NCBI GenBank assembly: GCA_002470185.1
Contig: DKNG01000166.1
Coordinates: 7,197-20,219, forward strand
Direction: 5' to 3'
Source: Arcobacter sp. UBA7394
GTDB taxonomy: Bacteria; Campylobacterota; Campylobacteria; Campylobacterales; Arcobacteraceae
Length of the DNA stretch: 13,023 bases
The notes below the pieces were generated by a model. The model saw only the letters and a program-made list of their open reading frames with translations. It made no database searches and was not told where the DNA came from. Below are positions 1-7,547 of the stretch, piece by piece (positions within the stretch are counted from its first letter, which is position 1; each line of letters opens with the position of its first letter). The translations under genes and the position numbers were made by a program.

Positions 1-155
1 TTATTTATATAAAACAATAATATTATTATTTTATATTCATTTGATTACAACTTATCTACATTTGAGGCAGTAAAGACACTATTTTATGGCGCATATGTAG
101 TTTTATCTTTGATATAAGGAAGAAGAATAATATTTATAATTAAATTTTATAAATA
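1..155. other. Left-edge noncoding stretch
   Basis: I see no credible coding region here. Plus-strand frames are closed within a few dozen bases and the minus strand offers only a 12-codon ORF. The stretch is AT-rich and holds the outer part of the inverted repeat at 126-160. It may contain the promoter or terminator of a gene beyond the window edge. Confidence 0.5.
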
Positions 156-160
156 TTATT
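126..160. terminator. AT-only inverted repeat at the end of the small membrane protein gene
   Basis: Perfect 14-bp arms at 126-139 and 147-160 around a 7-nt loop, overlapping the stop codon of the minus-strand 75-residue gene. On the plus strand it is followed by a T-rich run (about 168-176). On the minus strand the following bases (TCTTCCTTATATC) are only modestly T-rich. It could be a weak bidirectional terminator, but every pair is A-T and such repeats arise easily in DNA this AT-rich. Confidence 0.35.
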
Positions 161-383
161 TTATGATATTTTTTTTGAAGAATTTTATTAATAATCTAGG
201 AAGCAGTAAAATTATATATATAAATAAAACGAATATAAATGGATGGGAAAAACCAAAGCCGTAAGCACCTGATTTTTCTAAATTTAACATATGCTCAATA
301 GGCGTACTTAACCATTGTTCATAATGCATAATAAAAGACAATATTAAAAATATTGAGATTAAAGTTAAAATTTCTTTTTTCAT
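156..383 (-). CDS. Small two-helix membrane protein, function unknown
   Basis: A 75-residue protein that I do not recognise. Two hydrophobic segments are visible, roughly residues 4-20 and 46-68, joined by a polar loop with Glu, Trp and His residues. It ends in a Lys-rich tail (LLIKFFKKNIIK), which by the positive-inside rule would place both termini in the cytoplasm. The ATG at 383 is chosen because a typical MKKE start follows a weak AAGTGA ribosome-binding site and it begins just after the upstream gene. The frame stays open upstream to 491, but that would overlap the end of the sulfide:quinone oxidoreductase gene and add a segment with no membrane character. It lies 38 bp downstream of that gene, on the same strand, and may be co-transcribed with it. 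Any link to sulfide oxidation is only by position. Confidence 0.6.
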   Translation of the reverse strand: MKKEILTLISIFLILSFIMHYEQWLSTPIEHMLNLEKSGAYGFGFSHPFIFVLFIYIILLLPRLLIKFFKKNIIK

Positions 384-392
384 ATTTTCACT

Positions 393-418
393 TAAATCTA
401 AGCAGATGCTTAGATTTA
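393..418 (-). other. Stem-loop between the SQR gene and the small membrane protein gene
   Basis: Complementary arms at 393-403 and 408-418 (11 bp, including AAATCTAAGC) surround the 4-nt loop AGAT. It starts 3 bp after the SQR stop codon and ends 9 bp before the next start codon. No T-run follows on the minus strand, so it is unlikely to be a full terminator. An intercistronic mRNA-stabilising or attenuating hairpin is more likely. Confidence 0.5.
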
Positions 419-421
419 TTA

Positions 422-1888
422 TTATGCTTTTCCTGATAACATTCCATGCATAGTCATTGGTTTTAATAAATAAACTTTCATTAACCACCAAATATATCTC
501 TCTTGTGTAGGATCTAAAGGAAATGATGGAGTTGGTTTTTTAGTCCAGTCAAACTCAGCTAACATAACTTTACCAATATCAGTAATTAAGGGACAAACAG
601 TATAACCAGCATATTTAGCTTTTAACTCTTTTCCTTCCATTGCAGACACTAAGTTATCTACAAGGACTTTATATTGCTTTCTAACACTTCCACCTGTTTT
701 CCCCATAGGAACAGCAGCAATGTCTCCAATGGCAAAAATATTATCAAATTTAACATGTTGTAATGTTTCTTTATCAACTGGAATCCAACCTTTTCTTGAA
801 CCAATAGGAGAGTTTCCAATTTCATCTGGTGCTTTCATTGGTGGTGTAATATGCATAAAGTCAAAAGGTACTTCTACATCTAAATGTTTTTTAACAATAT
901 CGTACTCTTCGATATCCTCATCATACTCACCTTTTTCTTCCCAGTGCTTATCAAAAGTTGCAATCTTTTTTTCTAAATCCACACCAGTTAGATTATGATT
1001 ATAATTCCATTTCATTTCTCTTTGTTCAAACTGCTTTACTATTGCATCGTGATACTCTGGAACTCCAAACATACTTCCACCATTTGGATAGAATGTTAAT
1101 TCAGCATTATGTCTAACACCTGCTTCTTCTAATCTAGAATTTGCAAGATACATAATCTTCTTAGGTGCACCACCACATTTAATAGATGTATTTGGATGAG
1201 TAAAAATACCTTTTACTTTTTGACCACTTTTTGCTTGTTCAATGAACTTTTGCATAGCTGACCAAGTTGCTACTGCTGAATCTGTATTATAAATAGAACA
1301 AACTCCAGAATCACCAAAAGCATCAGTAATCTTTTTTGCATCACCTAAACTGTAAGCTTCACCAACATCTTCTAAGCCTTTGATTCTTCCAAAATCCAGT
1401 TTTAATCCAGCAGCAACAATTAGAAAATCATAAGTTACAGTTTTTCCTGATTCTAAAGTTACACTATTATTTTTAGGATTAAACTCAACAGCTTTATCTT
1501 TAATAAGTTTAGTTCCACTTGGTACATAATCTTTTGTATCATACATTACATCAGATTTTTCATATATTCCTGCACCAATTAGAGTATTACCAGGTTGATA
1601 AGATACAGATTTTGGATTTGGTTCAATTATTGTAATATCTGGATTACTTAATGTATTTGAAAGTCTAGCAGCAGTAGAGATTCCAGCTAAACCTCCACCA
1701 ATAATTAAGATTTTACCTTTTGCTTCACTGGCATTTGCAGTAGTTGCAGCTTGAGCTTGAGTATCACCCATTAAAAATGCAGCTGAACCTAAACCAGCAA
1801 GTTTAAAAGCATCTCTTCTTGAGATACCAGACTTTTTGATCTCTTGGTCAACTAAACCTAAAGCTTTGTCTAATTCTATTTTTGACAT
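422..1888 (-). CDS. sqr: Tat-exported sulfide:quinone oxidoreductase, type II-like (FAD)
   Basis: A 488-residue flavoprotein that should oxidise sulfide to sulfur or polysulfide and pass electrons to the quinone pool at the periplasmic face of the inner membrane. Residues 20-47 form a twin-arginine signal (SRRDAFKLAG, R24-R25, probable cleavage after AQA at 45-47). The FAD-binding GGGLAG is at 64-69, and a second FAD motif (AIGDIAAVPMGKTGG) lies near residue 400. Two redox cysteines sit in the signatures KCGGAPKK (C238) and CPLITD (C432), which match the human and type II SQR motifs KCAGAP and CPLVT. A third cysteine is C197. The C-terminus (about 463-488) is hydrophobic and amphipathic, as in the membrane-binding end of SQRs. 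An AAGGAAG ribosome-binding site precedes the ATG. The flavocytochrome c subunit FccB/SoxF is a related alternative, but the paired motifs favour SQR. The cleavable Tat signal is unusual for this family. Confidence 0.82.
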   Translation of the reverse strand: MSKIELDKALGLVDQEIKKSGISRRDAFKLAGLGSAAFLMGDTQAQAATTANASEAKGKILIIGGGLAGISTAARLSNTLSNPDITIIEPNPKSVSYQPGNTLIGAGIYEKSDVMYDTKDYVPSGTKLIKDKAVEFNPKNNSVTLESGKTVTYDFLIVAAGLKLDFGRIKGLEDVGEAYSLGDAKKITDAFGDSGVCSIYNTDSAVATWSAMQKFIEQAKSGQKVKGIFTHPNTSIKCGGAPKKIMYLANSRLEEAGVRHNAELTFYPNGGSMFGVPEYHDAIVKQFEQREMKWNYNHNLTGVDLEKKIATFDKHWEEKGEYDEDIEEYDIVKKHLDVEVPFDFMHITPPMKAPDEIGNSPIGSRKGWIPVDKETLQHVKFDNIFAIGDIAAVPMGKTGGSVRKQYKVLVDNLVSAMEGKELKAKYAGYTVCPLITDIGKVMLAEFDWTKKPTPSFPLDPTQERYIWWLMKVYLLKPMTMHGMLSGKA

Positions 1889-1927
1889 CTAACTTCCTTT
1901 TACAATTATTAATTTTACTTATTTATG

Positions 1928-1955
1928 TATATAGCGCAAGAATAGCAAAAAACAA
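1928..1955 (-). promoter_or_regulatory. Candidate promoter of the SQR gene
   Basis: In the 105-bp gap between mobA and the SQR gene, the minus strand carries TTGTTT (1950-1955), a 16-bp spacer and TATATA (1928-1933), about 40 bp before the start codon. This fits a sigma-70 promoter. The match is moderate and AT-rich DNA yields such boxes easily. Confidence 0.4.
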
Positions 1956-1993
1956 ATAAATTAAGACTTATAAGTTATGGTTATTATGTAATA

Positions 1994-2584
1994 TTAGTTA
2001 TTAGTTAAACTTATAATTTTCAAAGCTTTATTATATTCATCTTTATCATTTAAGTTAATAAACTCCCCATTTTCAGGTAGTTTGATTATATTAGTATTAT
2101 TTTGTTTTAATAAATATCCTACTTTATGTATATCATTTGACAACATTTTAGTAATAGAATTTCTTATACTTGATGAAAATACTCCACATAAATTATGGAT
2201 TCTTTCTGTTTGTGCTACAGTTATATCATAATCATTAGAAGAATTAATAATTTTATTTATAGTATCAATACTAACTAAAGGTGTATCAACTGTAATTATA
2301 AATATTTTTTGGTTTTCAAATTTTTTAATTATTGTATCTAAAGCAACAAGAGGAGAAAAAACTTCACCTTCATCTAAAATTAGTGATGATTCATCTTCTA
2401 AAAAATCAAATTTGTTTATCTTTGAAGATATATATAGTTCTTTGAAATAAGGTTTTAATCTATCGTATTGATATTGAGTTAGAGAGTTTGAATGATCAAA
2501 GGGAAGAAGAGATTTATCTTCTCCCATCCTTGAACTTCTACCACCACATAAAATTACACAAGGTATATTAAATGTAGTTGGCAT
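1994..2584 (-). CDS. mobA: Molybdenum cofactor guanylyltransferase MobA
   Basis: A 196-residue protein, the usual length for MobA, which transfers GMP from GTP to molybdopterin to form the guanine dinucleotide cofactor of DMSO-reductase-family enzymes such as nitrate reductase and formate dehydrogenase. The nucleotidyltransferase signature LCGGRSSRMGEDK is at residues 12-24, and the metal-binding aspartate is D100 in TVDTP. A late FINLNDKDEY block matches the NLNTPEDY type end of the family. The ATG lies 2 bp after the leuC stop codon, and its ribosome-binding site (AGAGGTTT) is inside the last codons of leuC. The two genes are therefore almost certainly co-transcribed and translationally coupled, although the pathways have no obvious link. 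The related enzymes MocA and MobB lack this combination of motif and length. Confidence 0.87.
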   Translation of the reverse strand: MPTTFNIPCVILCGGRSSRMGEDKSLLPFDHSNSLTQYQYDRLKPYFKELYISSKINKFDFLEDESSLILDEGEVFSPLVALDTIIKKFENQKIFIITVDTPLVSIDTINKIINSSNDYDITVAQTERIHNLCGVFSSSIRNSITKMLSNDIHKVGYLLKQNNTNIIKLPENGEFINLNDKDEYNKALKIISLTNN

Positions 2585-2586
2585 AA

Positions 2587-3855
2587 TTATAAACCTCTAG
2601 GATCTGTAATGTATCCAGAGATTGCAGATGCAGCAGCAACTGCACTATTAGCTAAATAGATTTTAGAAGATCTAGAACCCATTCTACCAACAAAGTTTCT
2701 GTTAGTTGTAGAGATACATACTTCATCATCTCCAAGGATTCCCATATATCCACCTAAACATGCTCCACAAGTAGGATTAGATACAACTGCACCAGCATCA
2801 ACTAATGTGTCAATATAACCTAATTTTGTTGCATCTCTAAGAATTTTTTGAGTTCCTGGAGTTAAAATAAGTCTTACATGTCTTGCAACTTTTTGTCCAC
2901 CTAAAATTTCAGCAGCAACTTTAAAGTCAGATAATCTACCATTTGTACAAGAACCAATAAATACTTGGTCAACTCTAATTTCATCTGCAACAGCTTGGTT
3001 TACAGAGTGTCCATTAGATGGTAAGAATGGATAAGCAATAACAGGATCTAAAGCTTCAACATCAATTTCAATTACTTGACAGTATGCCGCATCTTCATCT
3101 GAATAATGAATTTTTGGTTCAGCTCTTAAAGAATCTCTTGTATCTAAAAACTCTTTTGTAATTTCATCGTAAGCAACAATACCATTTTTAGCACCTGCTT
3201 CAATTGCCATATTACATAATGAGAATCTATCATCCATAGATAAGTATTGAATAGTATCACCAGTGAATTCTAAAGCTTTGTATAAAGCTCCATCAACACC
3301 TAAAATTCTAATAATTTCTAAAATTAAATCTTTTCCAGTTACGTGCTCACCTGGCTTACCTTTGAATACAACTTTAATTGATTCAGGAACTTTAAACCAG
3401 TTTCCACCAGTAATCATACCAAATGAAATATCAGTAGAACCCATACCTGTTGAGAAGGCACCTAAAGCACCGTGTGTACATGTATGTGAATCAGCACCAA
3501 TAATAACATCACCAGGTAAAACTAAACCTTTCTCTGGTAATAATGCATGTTCAATACCCATATCTTTTTCATCAAAGAAATATTTTAAATCATGTTTCAT
3601 TGCAAAATCTCTAGAGATTTTAGCTTGATTTGCAGATGCAATATCTTTAGCTGGAATAAAGTGATCAAGTACAATTGCAAAACCTTCTGGATTTGCTAAT
3701 TTAGTATAACCACCCTCTTCGAATGCTCTAATAGAAATTGGAGTTGTAATATCATTACCAATTACCATATCAATTGGACTTCTTACAATCTCACCTGCGT
3801 AAACTTCTTTACCTACGTGTTCACTAAAAATCTTTTCTGTTATCGTTTGACCCAT
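2587..3855 (-). CDS. leuC: 3-isopropylmalate dehydratase large subunit
   Basis: A 422-residue aconitase-superfamily protein of the short, HacA-like LeuC subfamily found in archaea and Campylobacterota. With the small subunit LeuD it isomerises 2-isopropylmalate to 3-isopropylmalate in leucine synthesis in the cytoplasm. The [4Fe-4S] ligands are visible as C303 in GSCTNG and C363 and C366 in PTCGACLGG. GADSHTCTHGALGAFSTGMG (about residues 120-140) is the conserved substrate and cluster-site block. The start is an ATG preceded by AGGAAG. leuD is not adjacent: the next gene downstream is mobA, so the partner subunit must be encoded elsewhere. The related homoaconitase or methanogen-type activities cannot be excluded by sequence, but in this lineage leucine synthesis is by far the likeliest role. 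Confidence 0.93.
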   Translation of the reverse strand: MGQTITEKIFSEHVGKEVYAGEIVRSPIDMVIGNDITTPISIRAFEEGGYTKLANPEGFAIVLDHFIPAKDIASANQAKISRDFAMKHDLKYFFDEKDMGIEHALLPEKGLVLPGDVIIGADSHTCTHGALGAFSTGMGSTDISFGMITGGNWFKVPESIKVVFKGKPGEHVTGKDLILEIIRILGVDGALYKALEFTGDTIQYLSMDDRFSLCNMAIEAGAKNGIVAYDEITKEFLDTRDSLRAEPKIHYSDEDAAYCQVIEIDVEALDPVIAYPFLPSNGHSVNQAVADEIRVDQVFIGSCTNGRLSDFKVAAEILGGQKVARHVRLILTPGTQKILRDATKLGYIDTLVDAGAVVSNPTCGACLGGYMGILGDDEVCISTTNRNFVGRMGSRSSKIYLANSAVAAASAISGYITDPRGL

Positions 3856-3892
3856 ATTATATTCTTCCTATAGTTTTATATAATTTTTTGCG

Positions 3893-3898
3893 ATTATA
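3893..3898 (-). promoter_or_regulatory. Candidate -10 box of the leuC-mobA operon
   Basis: A perfect TATAAT on the minus strand, 37 bp before the leuC start, in the 76-bp gap after lspA. The only -35-like bases are TTGGGA about 18 bp upstream; poor -35 boxes are common in Campylobacterota. It implies that leuC-mobA can be transcribed separately from glmM-lspA. Confidence 0.45.
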
Positions 3899-3931
3899 TC
3901 TAAATTTAAGTTAAGCTCCCAAATTTGGAAT

Positions 3932-4396
3932 CTATTTATTTTCTTTTTTTTCTTTTCGCGATTGTTTTATTTGCATATAAATTATGATTACAACTGCAGT
4001 ATCAATAATTACATCCGCAAGGTTAAAAATTGCAAATTCAAAACCATAATGCCAGTAAAAATAGTCAACAACTCCCCCATAAGTAAATCTATCTAAAATA
4101 TTAGATAAACCCCCAGCATATAATAAAGCAATAGGAATATAATAATCCCTAAATATGTCTTTATTATTAAATAAGTATATTGATGCACCTAAAACAATAG
4201 TTAACTGAATATATTTTAAATATTCAGCTAAAAATGAGAACATTGAAAAAGCAACCCCATAATTGTACGCCAATTGCAATGACATATATGGACCTTCCAC
4301 ATTCCAATCGAAATGTGCAAATCCATATTTTACGGCTTGATCAATGACAAATAAAATAGCAACTATAATTATTGCTATATTAAGTTTTTTTTTCAT
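3932..4396 (-). CDS. lspA: Lipoprotein signal peptidase (signal peptidase II)
   Basis: A 154-residue integral membrane aspartyl protease that cleaves the signal peptide of diacylglyceryl-modified prolipoproteins in the inner membrane. The family blocks are in order: D19 and K23 in the first helix, the N45-Y-G-V-A-F block, then [18 protein letters not shown] (95-112) with catalytic D111, and FNLADVIID (124-132) with catalytic D128. Four hydrophobic segments are visible (about 5-23, 60-76, 86-101 and 122-143), as expected for the family, and the C-terminal tail is Lys/Glu-rich. The start codon overlaps the glmM stop codon in ATGA (4393-4396), so translation is coupled to glmM. The same glmM-lspA order is familiar from Campylobacter. 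Confidence 0.95.
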   Translation of the reverse strand: MKKKLNIAIIIVAILFVIDQAVKYGFAHFDWNVEGPYMSLQLAYNYGVAFSMFSFLAEYLKYIQLTIVLGASIYLFNNKDIFRDYYIPIALLYAGGLSNILDRFTYGGVVDYFYWHYGFEFAIFNLADVIIDTAVVIIIYMQIKQSRKEKKENK

Positions 4397-5727
4397 AGAG
4401 CTTTTTTGAAGAATTCTACTAACTCTTCCATACCTTTTTCTACTACTTTTTTATCTTGACCTTCAAGTAAAAGTCTGATTTTATTCTCAGTTCCTGAGTA
4501 TCTTATTAGATCTCTTAATCCTCTAGCTCTTAATGACTCAACTAGAGCATCTAAACCTTCAATATCTTCTAATGGTTTTTTCTCATTTACTTTCATATTA
4601 TGTAAAATTTGAGGATATAAATCAAAAGCATTTAATACTTCACTTGCAGGTTTTCCAGATTTTAAAACTAATGCTAAAACTTGTAGTGCAGATGCTAATC
4701 CATCTCCAGTTTTTGCCGCATCAGAGAAAATAATATGTCCACTTTGTTCCCCACCGAAGTTAATGTCTTCATTATGCATAACTTCTAGAACATATTTATC
4801 CCCAACATTAGATCTATGTAAAGCAATATTATCTTCATTTAAATAATCTTCTAAAGCTTTATTAGACATAACTGTAGCAACACAAGCTTGCCCTTTTAAT
4901 AAGTTTTCATCATTTAAATATTTACATAAAGCACCAATTAGTTTATCACCATCAACTACTTCACCTTTTTCGTCAATAACAACAAGTCTATCAGCATCAC
5001 CATCTAGTGCTAACCCAATATCAGCTCTATATTCTTTAACTAATTTCCCCACATTTTCTGGGTGCATTGCTCCACAATTTTCATTGATATTAAATCCATC
5101 AGGCTTATCGTTGATAGTAATAATATCAGCGCCAAGTTCTGCTAAAATTGTTGGACCAACTTTGTACGCAGCACCATTAGCACAGTCAAGAACAATTCTT
5201 AAACCTTTTAGTGTTAAATCTCTTGGGAATGAGCTTTTAATAGAAACAATATACCGCCCAATTACATCATCAATTCTTTTTGAAGAACCAATATGCTTAC
5301 CAGTTAATTGTTCACTTGTTAAAAGTTCTTCATTGTGGAAAATCTCTTCAATTTTCTTTTCACAATTAACACCTAGTTTATTACCATGGTTATCAAAAAA
5401 CTTGATTCCATTGTCTTCATAAGGATTGTGAGAAGCTGAAATCATAATACCAGCATCACATCTCATAGATTCTGTTAAATATGCAATTGCAGGTGTAGGC
5501 ATAGGACCTATTTGAATTACATCATAACCAACAGCTGTAAGACCACTTACAAGAGCATTCTCGATCATGTATCCACTTCTTCTTGTATCTTTACCTACAA
5601 GAATCTTTTTAGTAGTAGAATGCTTTCTAAAATATATCCCCGCAGCCATAGCTAATTTCAATACAGTCATTGCATCTAAAAAATCTCCGGCCTTACCTCT
5701 TACTCCGTCAGTTCCAAATAGCTTCAT
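4393..5727 (-). CDS. glmM: Phosphoglucosamine mutase
   Basis: A 444-residue alpha-D-phosphohexomutase converting glucosamine-6-phosphate to glucosamine-1-phosphate, the step before UDP-GlcNAc for peptidoglycan and lipopolysaccharide. The N-terminal [10 protein letters not shown] (2-11) is typical of GlmM. The phosphoserine loop is ISASHNP (S99), the Mg-binding loop is DGDADR (D242, D244, D246), the sugar-binding loop is GGEQSGH, and the C-terminal phosphate-binding loop is [10 protein letters not shown]. All four active-site loops are intact. An AGGAAG ribosome-binding site lies just before the ATG. It is transcribed away from rpsT, with 84 bp between the two starts, and overlaps lspA by 4 bp. 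Phosphomannomutase is the alternative in the superfamily, but the start motif and length favour GlmM. Confidence 0.95.
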   Translation of the reverse strand: MKLFGTDGVRGKAGDFLDAMTVLKLAMAAGIYFRKHSTTKKILVGKDTRRSGYMIENALVSGLTAVGYDVIQIGPMPTPAIAYLTESMRCDAGIMISASHNPYEDNGIKFFDNHGNKLGVNCEKKIEEIFHNEELLTSEQLTGKHIGSSKRIDDVIGRYIVSIKSSFPRDLTLKGLRIVLDCANGAAYKVGPTILAELGADIITINDKPDGFNINENCGAMHPENVGKLVKEYRADIGLALDGDADRLVVIDEKGEVVDGDKLIGALCKYLNDENLLKGQACVATVMSNKALEDYLNEDNIALHRSNVGDKYVLEVMHNEDINFGGEQSGHIIFSDAAKTGDGLASALQVLALVLKSGKPASEVLNAFDLYPQILHNMKVNEKKPLEDIEGLDALVESLRARGLRDLIRYSGTENKIRLLLEGQDKKVVEKGMEELVEFFKKAL

Positions 5728-5742
5728 TAAATCTTCCTAAAA

Positions 5743-5757
5743 TTAAACTAAGTTTAA
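5743..5757. promoter_or_regulatory. Small palindrome in the glmM-rpsT divergent region
   Basis: TTAAACT and AGTTTAA flank a single A, giving 7-bp arms in the 84-bp gap between the divergent starts. A second dyad, GTTAT/ATAAC (5758-5772), directly adjoins it. Both divergent promoters must lie in this gap. The dyads could be an operator or a chance product of AT-rich sequence. Confidence 0.25.
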
Positions 5758-5811
5758 GTTATTTTAGATAACATTCTACCCTTAAAAATTTTACAAAGAG
5801 GTTAAATAATC

Positions 5812-6072
5812 ATGGCAAATCACAAATCTGCTGAAAAAAGAGCTAGACAAACTGTAGTAAAGACTGAAAGAAATAGATTTTACAAAACAAGAATTAAAAA
5901 TGTTATCAAAAACGTATTAGCTGCTGTTGAAGCTGCTGACAAAGACGCTGCAACAACTGCAATGACTGCTGCTAACAAAACTATTCACCATTGTGTATCT
6001 AAAGGTATCCTTAAAAAAGGTAACGCTGCTAGAAAAGTTTCTAGATTACAAACAAAAGTTAACGCTATATAG
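5812..6072 (+). CDS. rpsT: Small ribosomal subunit protein S20 (bS20)
   Basis: An 86-residue, very basic protein of standard bS20 length that binds 16S rRNA in the body of the small subunit. It has the typical start [13 protein letters not shown] and the [17 protein letters not shown] region near the end (about residues 63-80). The AAGAGG ribosome-binding site (5796-5801) is 10 nt before the ATG. It is followed after 27 bp by prfA on the same strand, a pairing also seen in other Campylobacterota, so the two probably share a transcript. Confidence 0.96.
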   Translation: MANHKSAEKRARQTVVKTERNRFYKTRIKNVIKNVLAAVEAADKDAATTAMTAANKTIHHCVSKGILKKGNAARKVSRLQTKVNAI

Positions 6073-6099
6073 TAAGTAAATCTACTTTATAGATATAAT

Positions 6100-7167
6100 A
6101 TGATTCAAGACAAATTACAACCCTTTATCAATAGGTATAATGAGATTAATGATCTGTTAATCTCACCTGATATCACAAGTGATATTAAAAGAATGACTGA
6201 TCTTTCAAAAGAACAGTCAAGCATAGAACCGATTGTTAATAAGGCTAAAGAGTATATTCAAGTTGTAGAAGATATAGAAGAGAATAAAATGCTTCTAGAT
6301 GATGATGAACTTGGAGAACTTGCTAAAGAAGAACTAAAAGAATTAGAAACAAGAAAACCTGAACTTGAGGAAGAAATTAAATTTTTAATGATTCCTAAAG
6401 ACCCTAATGATGATAAAAATATCTACTTAGAGTTAAGAGCTGGGGCTGGTGGTGATGAAGCTGCTATTTTTGTTGGCGATTTATTTAGAGCTTATCTTAA
6501 GTATGCTGAAAACAATAGTTGGAAAGTTGAAATAATGAACACTAATGAAAGTGAGTCAGGCGGTTACAAAGAAGTTGTAATTTTGGTTAAAGGTGACCAT
6601 GTATTCTCAAAGCTTAAATTTGAGGGTGGTACACACAGAGTACAAAGAGTTCCTGCAACTGAATCACAAGGTAGAGTTCATACATCAGCAATTACAGTAG
6701 CAGTAATGCCTGAAGTTGATGATGTAGAAGTTGAAATTGATCCTAATGATCTAAAAATTGATGTTATGAGAGCCAGTGGAAATGGTGGTCAATCTGTAAA
6801 TACTACAGACTCGGCTGTTAGAATCACTCATATTCCTACTGGACTTGTAGTAACAAATCAAGACCAGAAATCGCAGCACAAGAATAAAGACAAAGCAATG
6901 AAAGTACTTAAAGCTAGACTTTATGACATTCAAATGCAAGAAAAAATGGCTAAAGAAGGTGCGGATAGAAAAGAGCAAGTTGGAACTGGTGATAGAAGTG
7001 GAAGAATTAGAACTTATAATTATCCACAAGGTAGAATCAGTGACCACAGAATCAATCTAACTTTATACAGATTAGATGCTATCATGAATGACGGTCTATT
7101 TGATGAAGTAATTGATCCTCTTATTGCTGATCATCAAGCAAAACTAATTGAGGCAAATGGATTATAA
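6100..7167 (+). CDS. prfA: Peptide chain release factor 1
   Basis: A 355-residue class I release factor reading UAA and UAG stop codons. The anticodon-like tripeptide P185-A-T187 (in [10 protein letters not shown]) identifies RF1 rather than RF2. The GGQ that triggers peptidyl-tRNA hydrolysis is at 229-231, within [21 protein letters not shown]231 is the expected methylation site for PrmC. The N-terminal helical domain (about 1-100) is Glu/Lys-rich, and the start [13 protein letters not shown] matches RF1 proteins. There is no recognisable Shine-Dalgarno sequence: TATAGATATAAT directly abuts the ATG. Initiation may depend on coupling to rpsT or on the unstructured AT-rich leader. The stop codon sits inside a perfect palindrome (7154-7175) that may be the terminator. 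Confidence 0.96.
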   Translation: MIQDKLQPFINRYNEINDLLISPDITSDIKRMTDLSKEQSSIEPIVNKAKEYIQVVEDIEENKMLLDDDELGELAKEELKELETRKPELEEEIKFLMIPKDPNDDKNIYLELRAGAGGDEAAIFVGDLFRAYLKYAENNSWKVEIMNTNESESGGYKEVVILVKGDHVFSKLKFEGGTHRVQRVPATESQGRVHTSAITVAVMPEVDDVEVEIDPNDLKIDVMRASGNGGQSVNTTDSAVRITHIPTGLVVTNQDQKSQHKNKDKAMKVLKARLYDIQMQEKMAKEGADRKEQVGTGDRSGRIRTYNYPQGRISDHRINLTLYRLDAIMNDGLFDEVIDPLIADHQAKLIEANGL

Positions 7168-7180
7168 TCCATTTGTTTTA
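7154..7180 (+). terminator. Probable rho-independent terminator of rpsT-prfA
   Basis: A perfect 22-nt palindrome (7154-7175) spans the prfA stop codon: 9-bp arms CAAATGGAT and ATCCATTTG around TATA, followed by TTTTA. The layout fits an intrinsic terminator, though the stem has only three G-C pairs and the T-run is short, so read-through into the next gene is likely. Confidence 0.55.
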
Positions 7181-7187
7181 ATTACAC

Positions 7188-7385
7188 ATGTCTCAAAATA
7201 TGCTTGAACTTAATAAAACTTACACTCACTACAAAAACAAACAAAAATACATCACTATAAATTTTTGCAAAATCCAAGAAAATGACATTTGGGTTAAAGC
7301 AGTAATCTATAAACCTGATGATTGTGAAGAATTATTTGTAAGAGAATACAAAGAATTCCAAGAAAAATTCCAAATTTTAAACTAA
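7188..7385 (+). CDS. Small DUF1653-like protein
   Basis: A 65-residue protein with no membrane segment or signal peptide. The pattern of LELNKTYTHYKN at the start, then IWVKAVIY, and finally LFVREYKEFQEKF resembles DUF1653, whose members read roughly as a HYKG-type strand, a V-Y strand and a WVRP-x-x-x-F end. The family's function is unknown. Recognition is by pattern only, and the usual 'VVYR' block is altered to AVIYKP. The start is uncertain: the ATG at 7188 and an in-frame ATG at 7200 both lack a clear ribosome-binding site, so translation may be weak or coupled to prfA, which ends 20 bp upstream. It is followed by the phosphate-regulated pstS promoter region, which starts a new transcription unit. 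Confidence 0.6.
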   Translation: MSQNMLELNKTYTHYKNKQKYITINFCKIQENDIWVKAVIYKPDDCEELFVREYKEFQEKFQILN

Positions 7386-7480
7386 TATTTTCTAACCTAC
7401 ATATTAAACACTTACTACAAATACCAGAAAATCAAACTTTACACATAAGATAAATTTATTCATTACTTAATCATTTATAG

Positions 7481-7512
7481 GTAACCGAAATGTAACCAAT
7501 AAATATTAAACT
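7481..7512 (+). promoter_or_regulatory. Putative Pho box and promoter of pstS
   Basis: Two copies of GTAACC (7481-7486 and 7492-7497), 11 bp apart start to start, stand 50 bp before pstS. The same pair with the same spacing occurs before pstC. At the spacing seen at pstC (9 bp), the -10 would be TAAACT (7507-7512), which keeps the TA---T bases. An alternative -10 is TATAAA at 7520-7525. Direct repeats with an 11-bp period are typical of PhoB/OmpR-family dimers; E. coli Pho boxes share the spacing but not the bases. Confidence 0.7.
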
Positions 7513-7547
7513 TTCACCATATAAAATATTTACGGAGAAATTAAAAA

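Noticed and set aside
1..73. Possible 3' end of a plus-strand gene entering from the left (frame open from 2 to 73)
   Set aside because: It gives only about 23 hydrophobic, low-complexity codons in very AT-rich DNA, which cannot be told from chance.
384..491. Longer start for the small membrane protein (111 residues from 491)
   Set aside because: It would overlap the SQR gene by about 70 bp and run through the intergenic stem-loop; the MKKE start at 383 is more natural.
720..998. Plus-strand open frame opposite the SQR gene
   Set aside because: It is antisense to a well-supported gene, its Ser-rich translation has no family resemblance, and it has no ribosome-binding site. The same applies to open frames opposite leuC (3263-3628), glmM (4533-4733, 5084-5422), prfA (6751-7047), pstC (10443-10778, 10911-11483) and pstA (12305-12568).
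422..1888. Flavocytochrome c flavoprotein subunit (FccB/SoxF) as the identity of the Tat-exported flavoprotein
   Set aside because: The KCGGAPKK and CPLITD blocks and the alignment of the C-terminal end with human SQR favour type II SQR, and no cytochrome c partner gene is adjacent.
1966..1975. ACTTATAAGT palindrome after mobA as a terminator
   Set aside because: A perfect palindrome with no loop cannot form a useful hairpin of this length, although a T-rich run follows on the minus strand.
3901..3930. CCAAATTTGG palindrome after lspA as a terminator or operator
   Set aside because: The stem would have almost no loop and no T-run follows on the minus strand; AT-rich palindromes of this size are common here.
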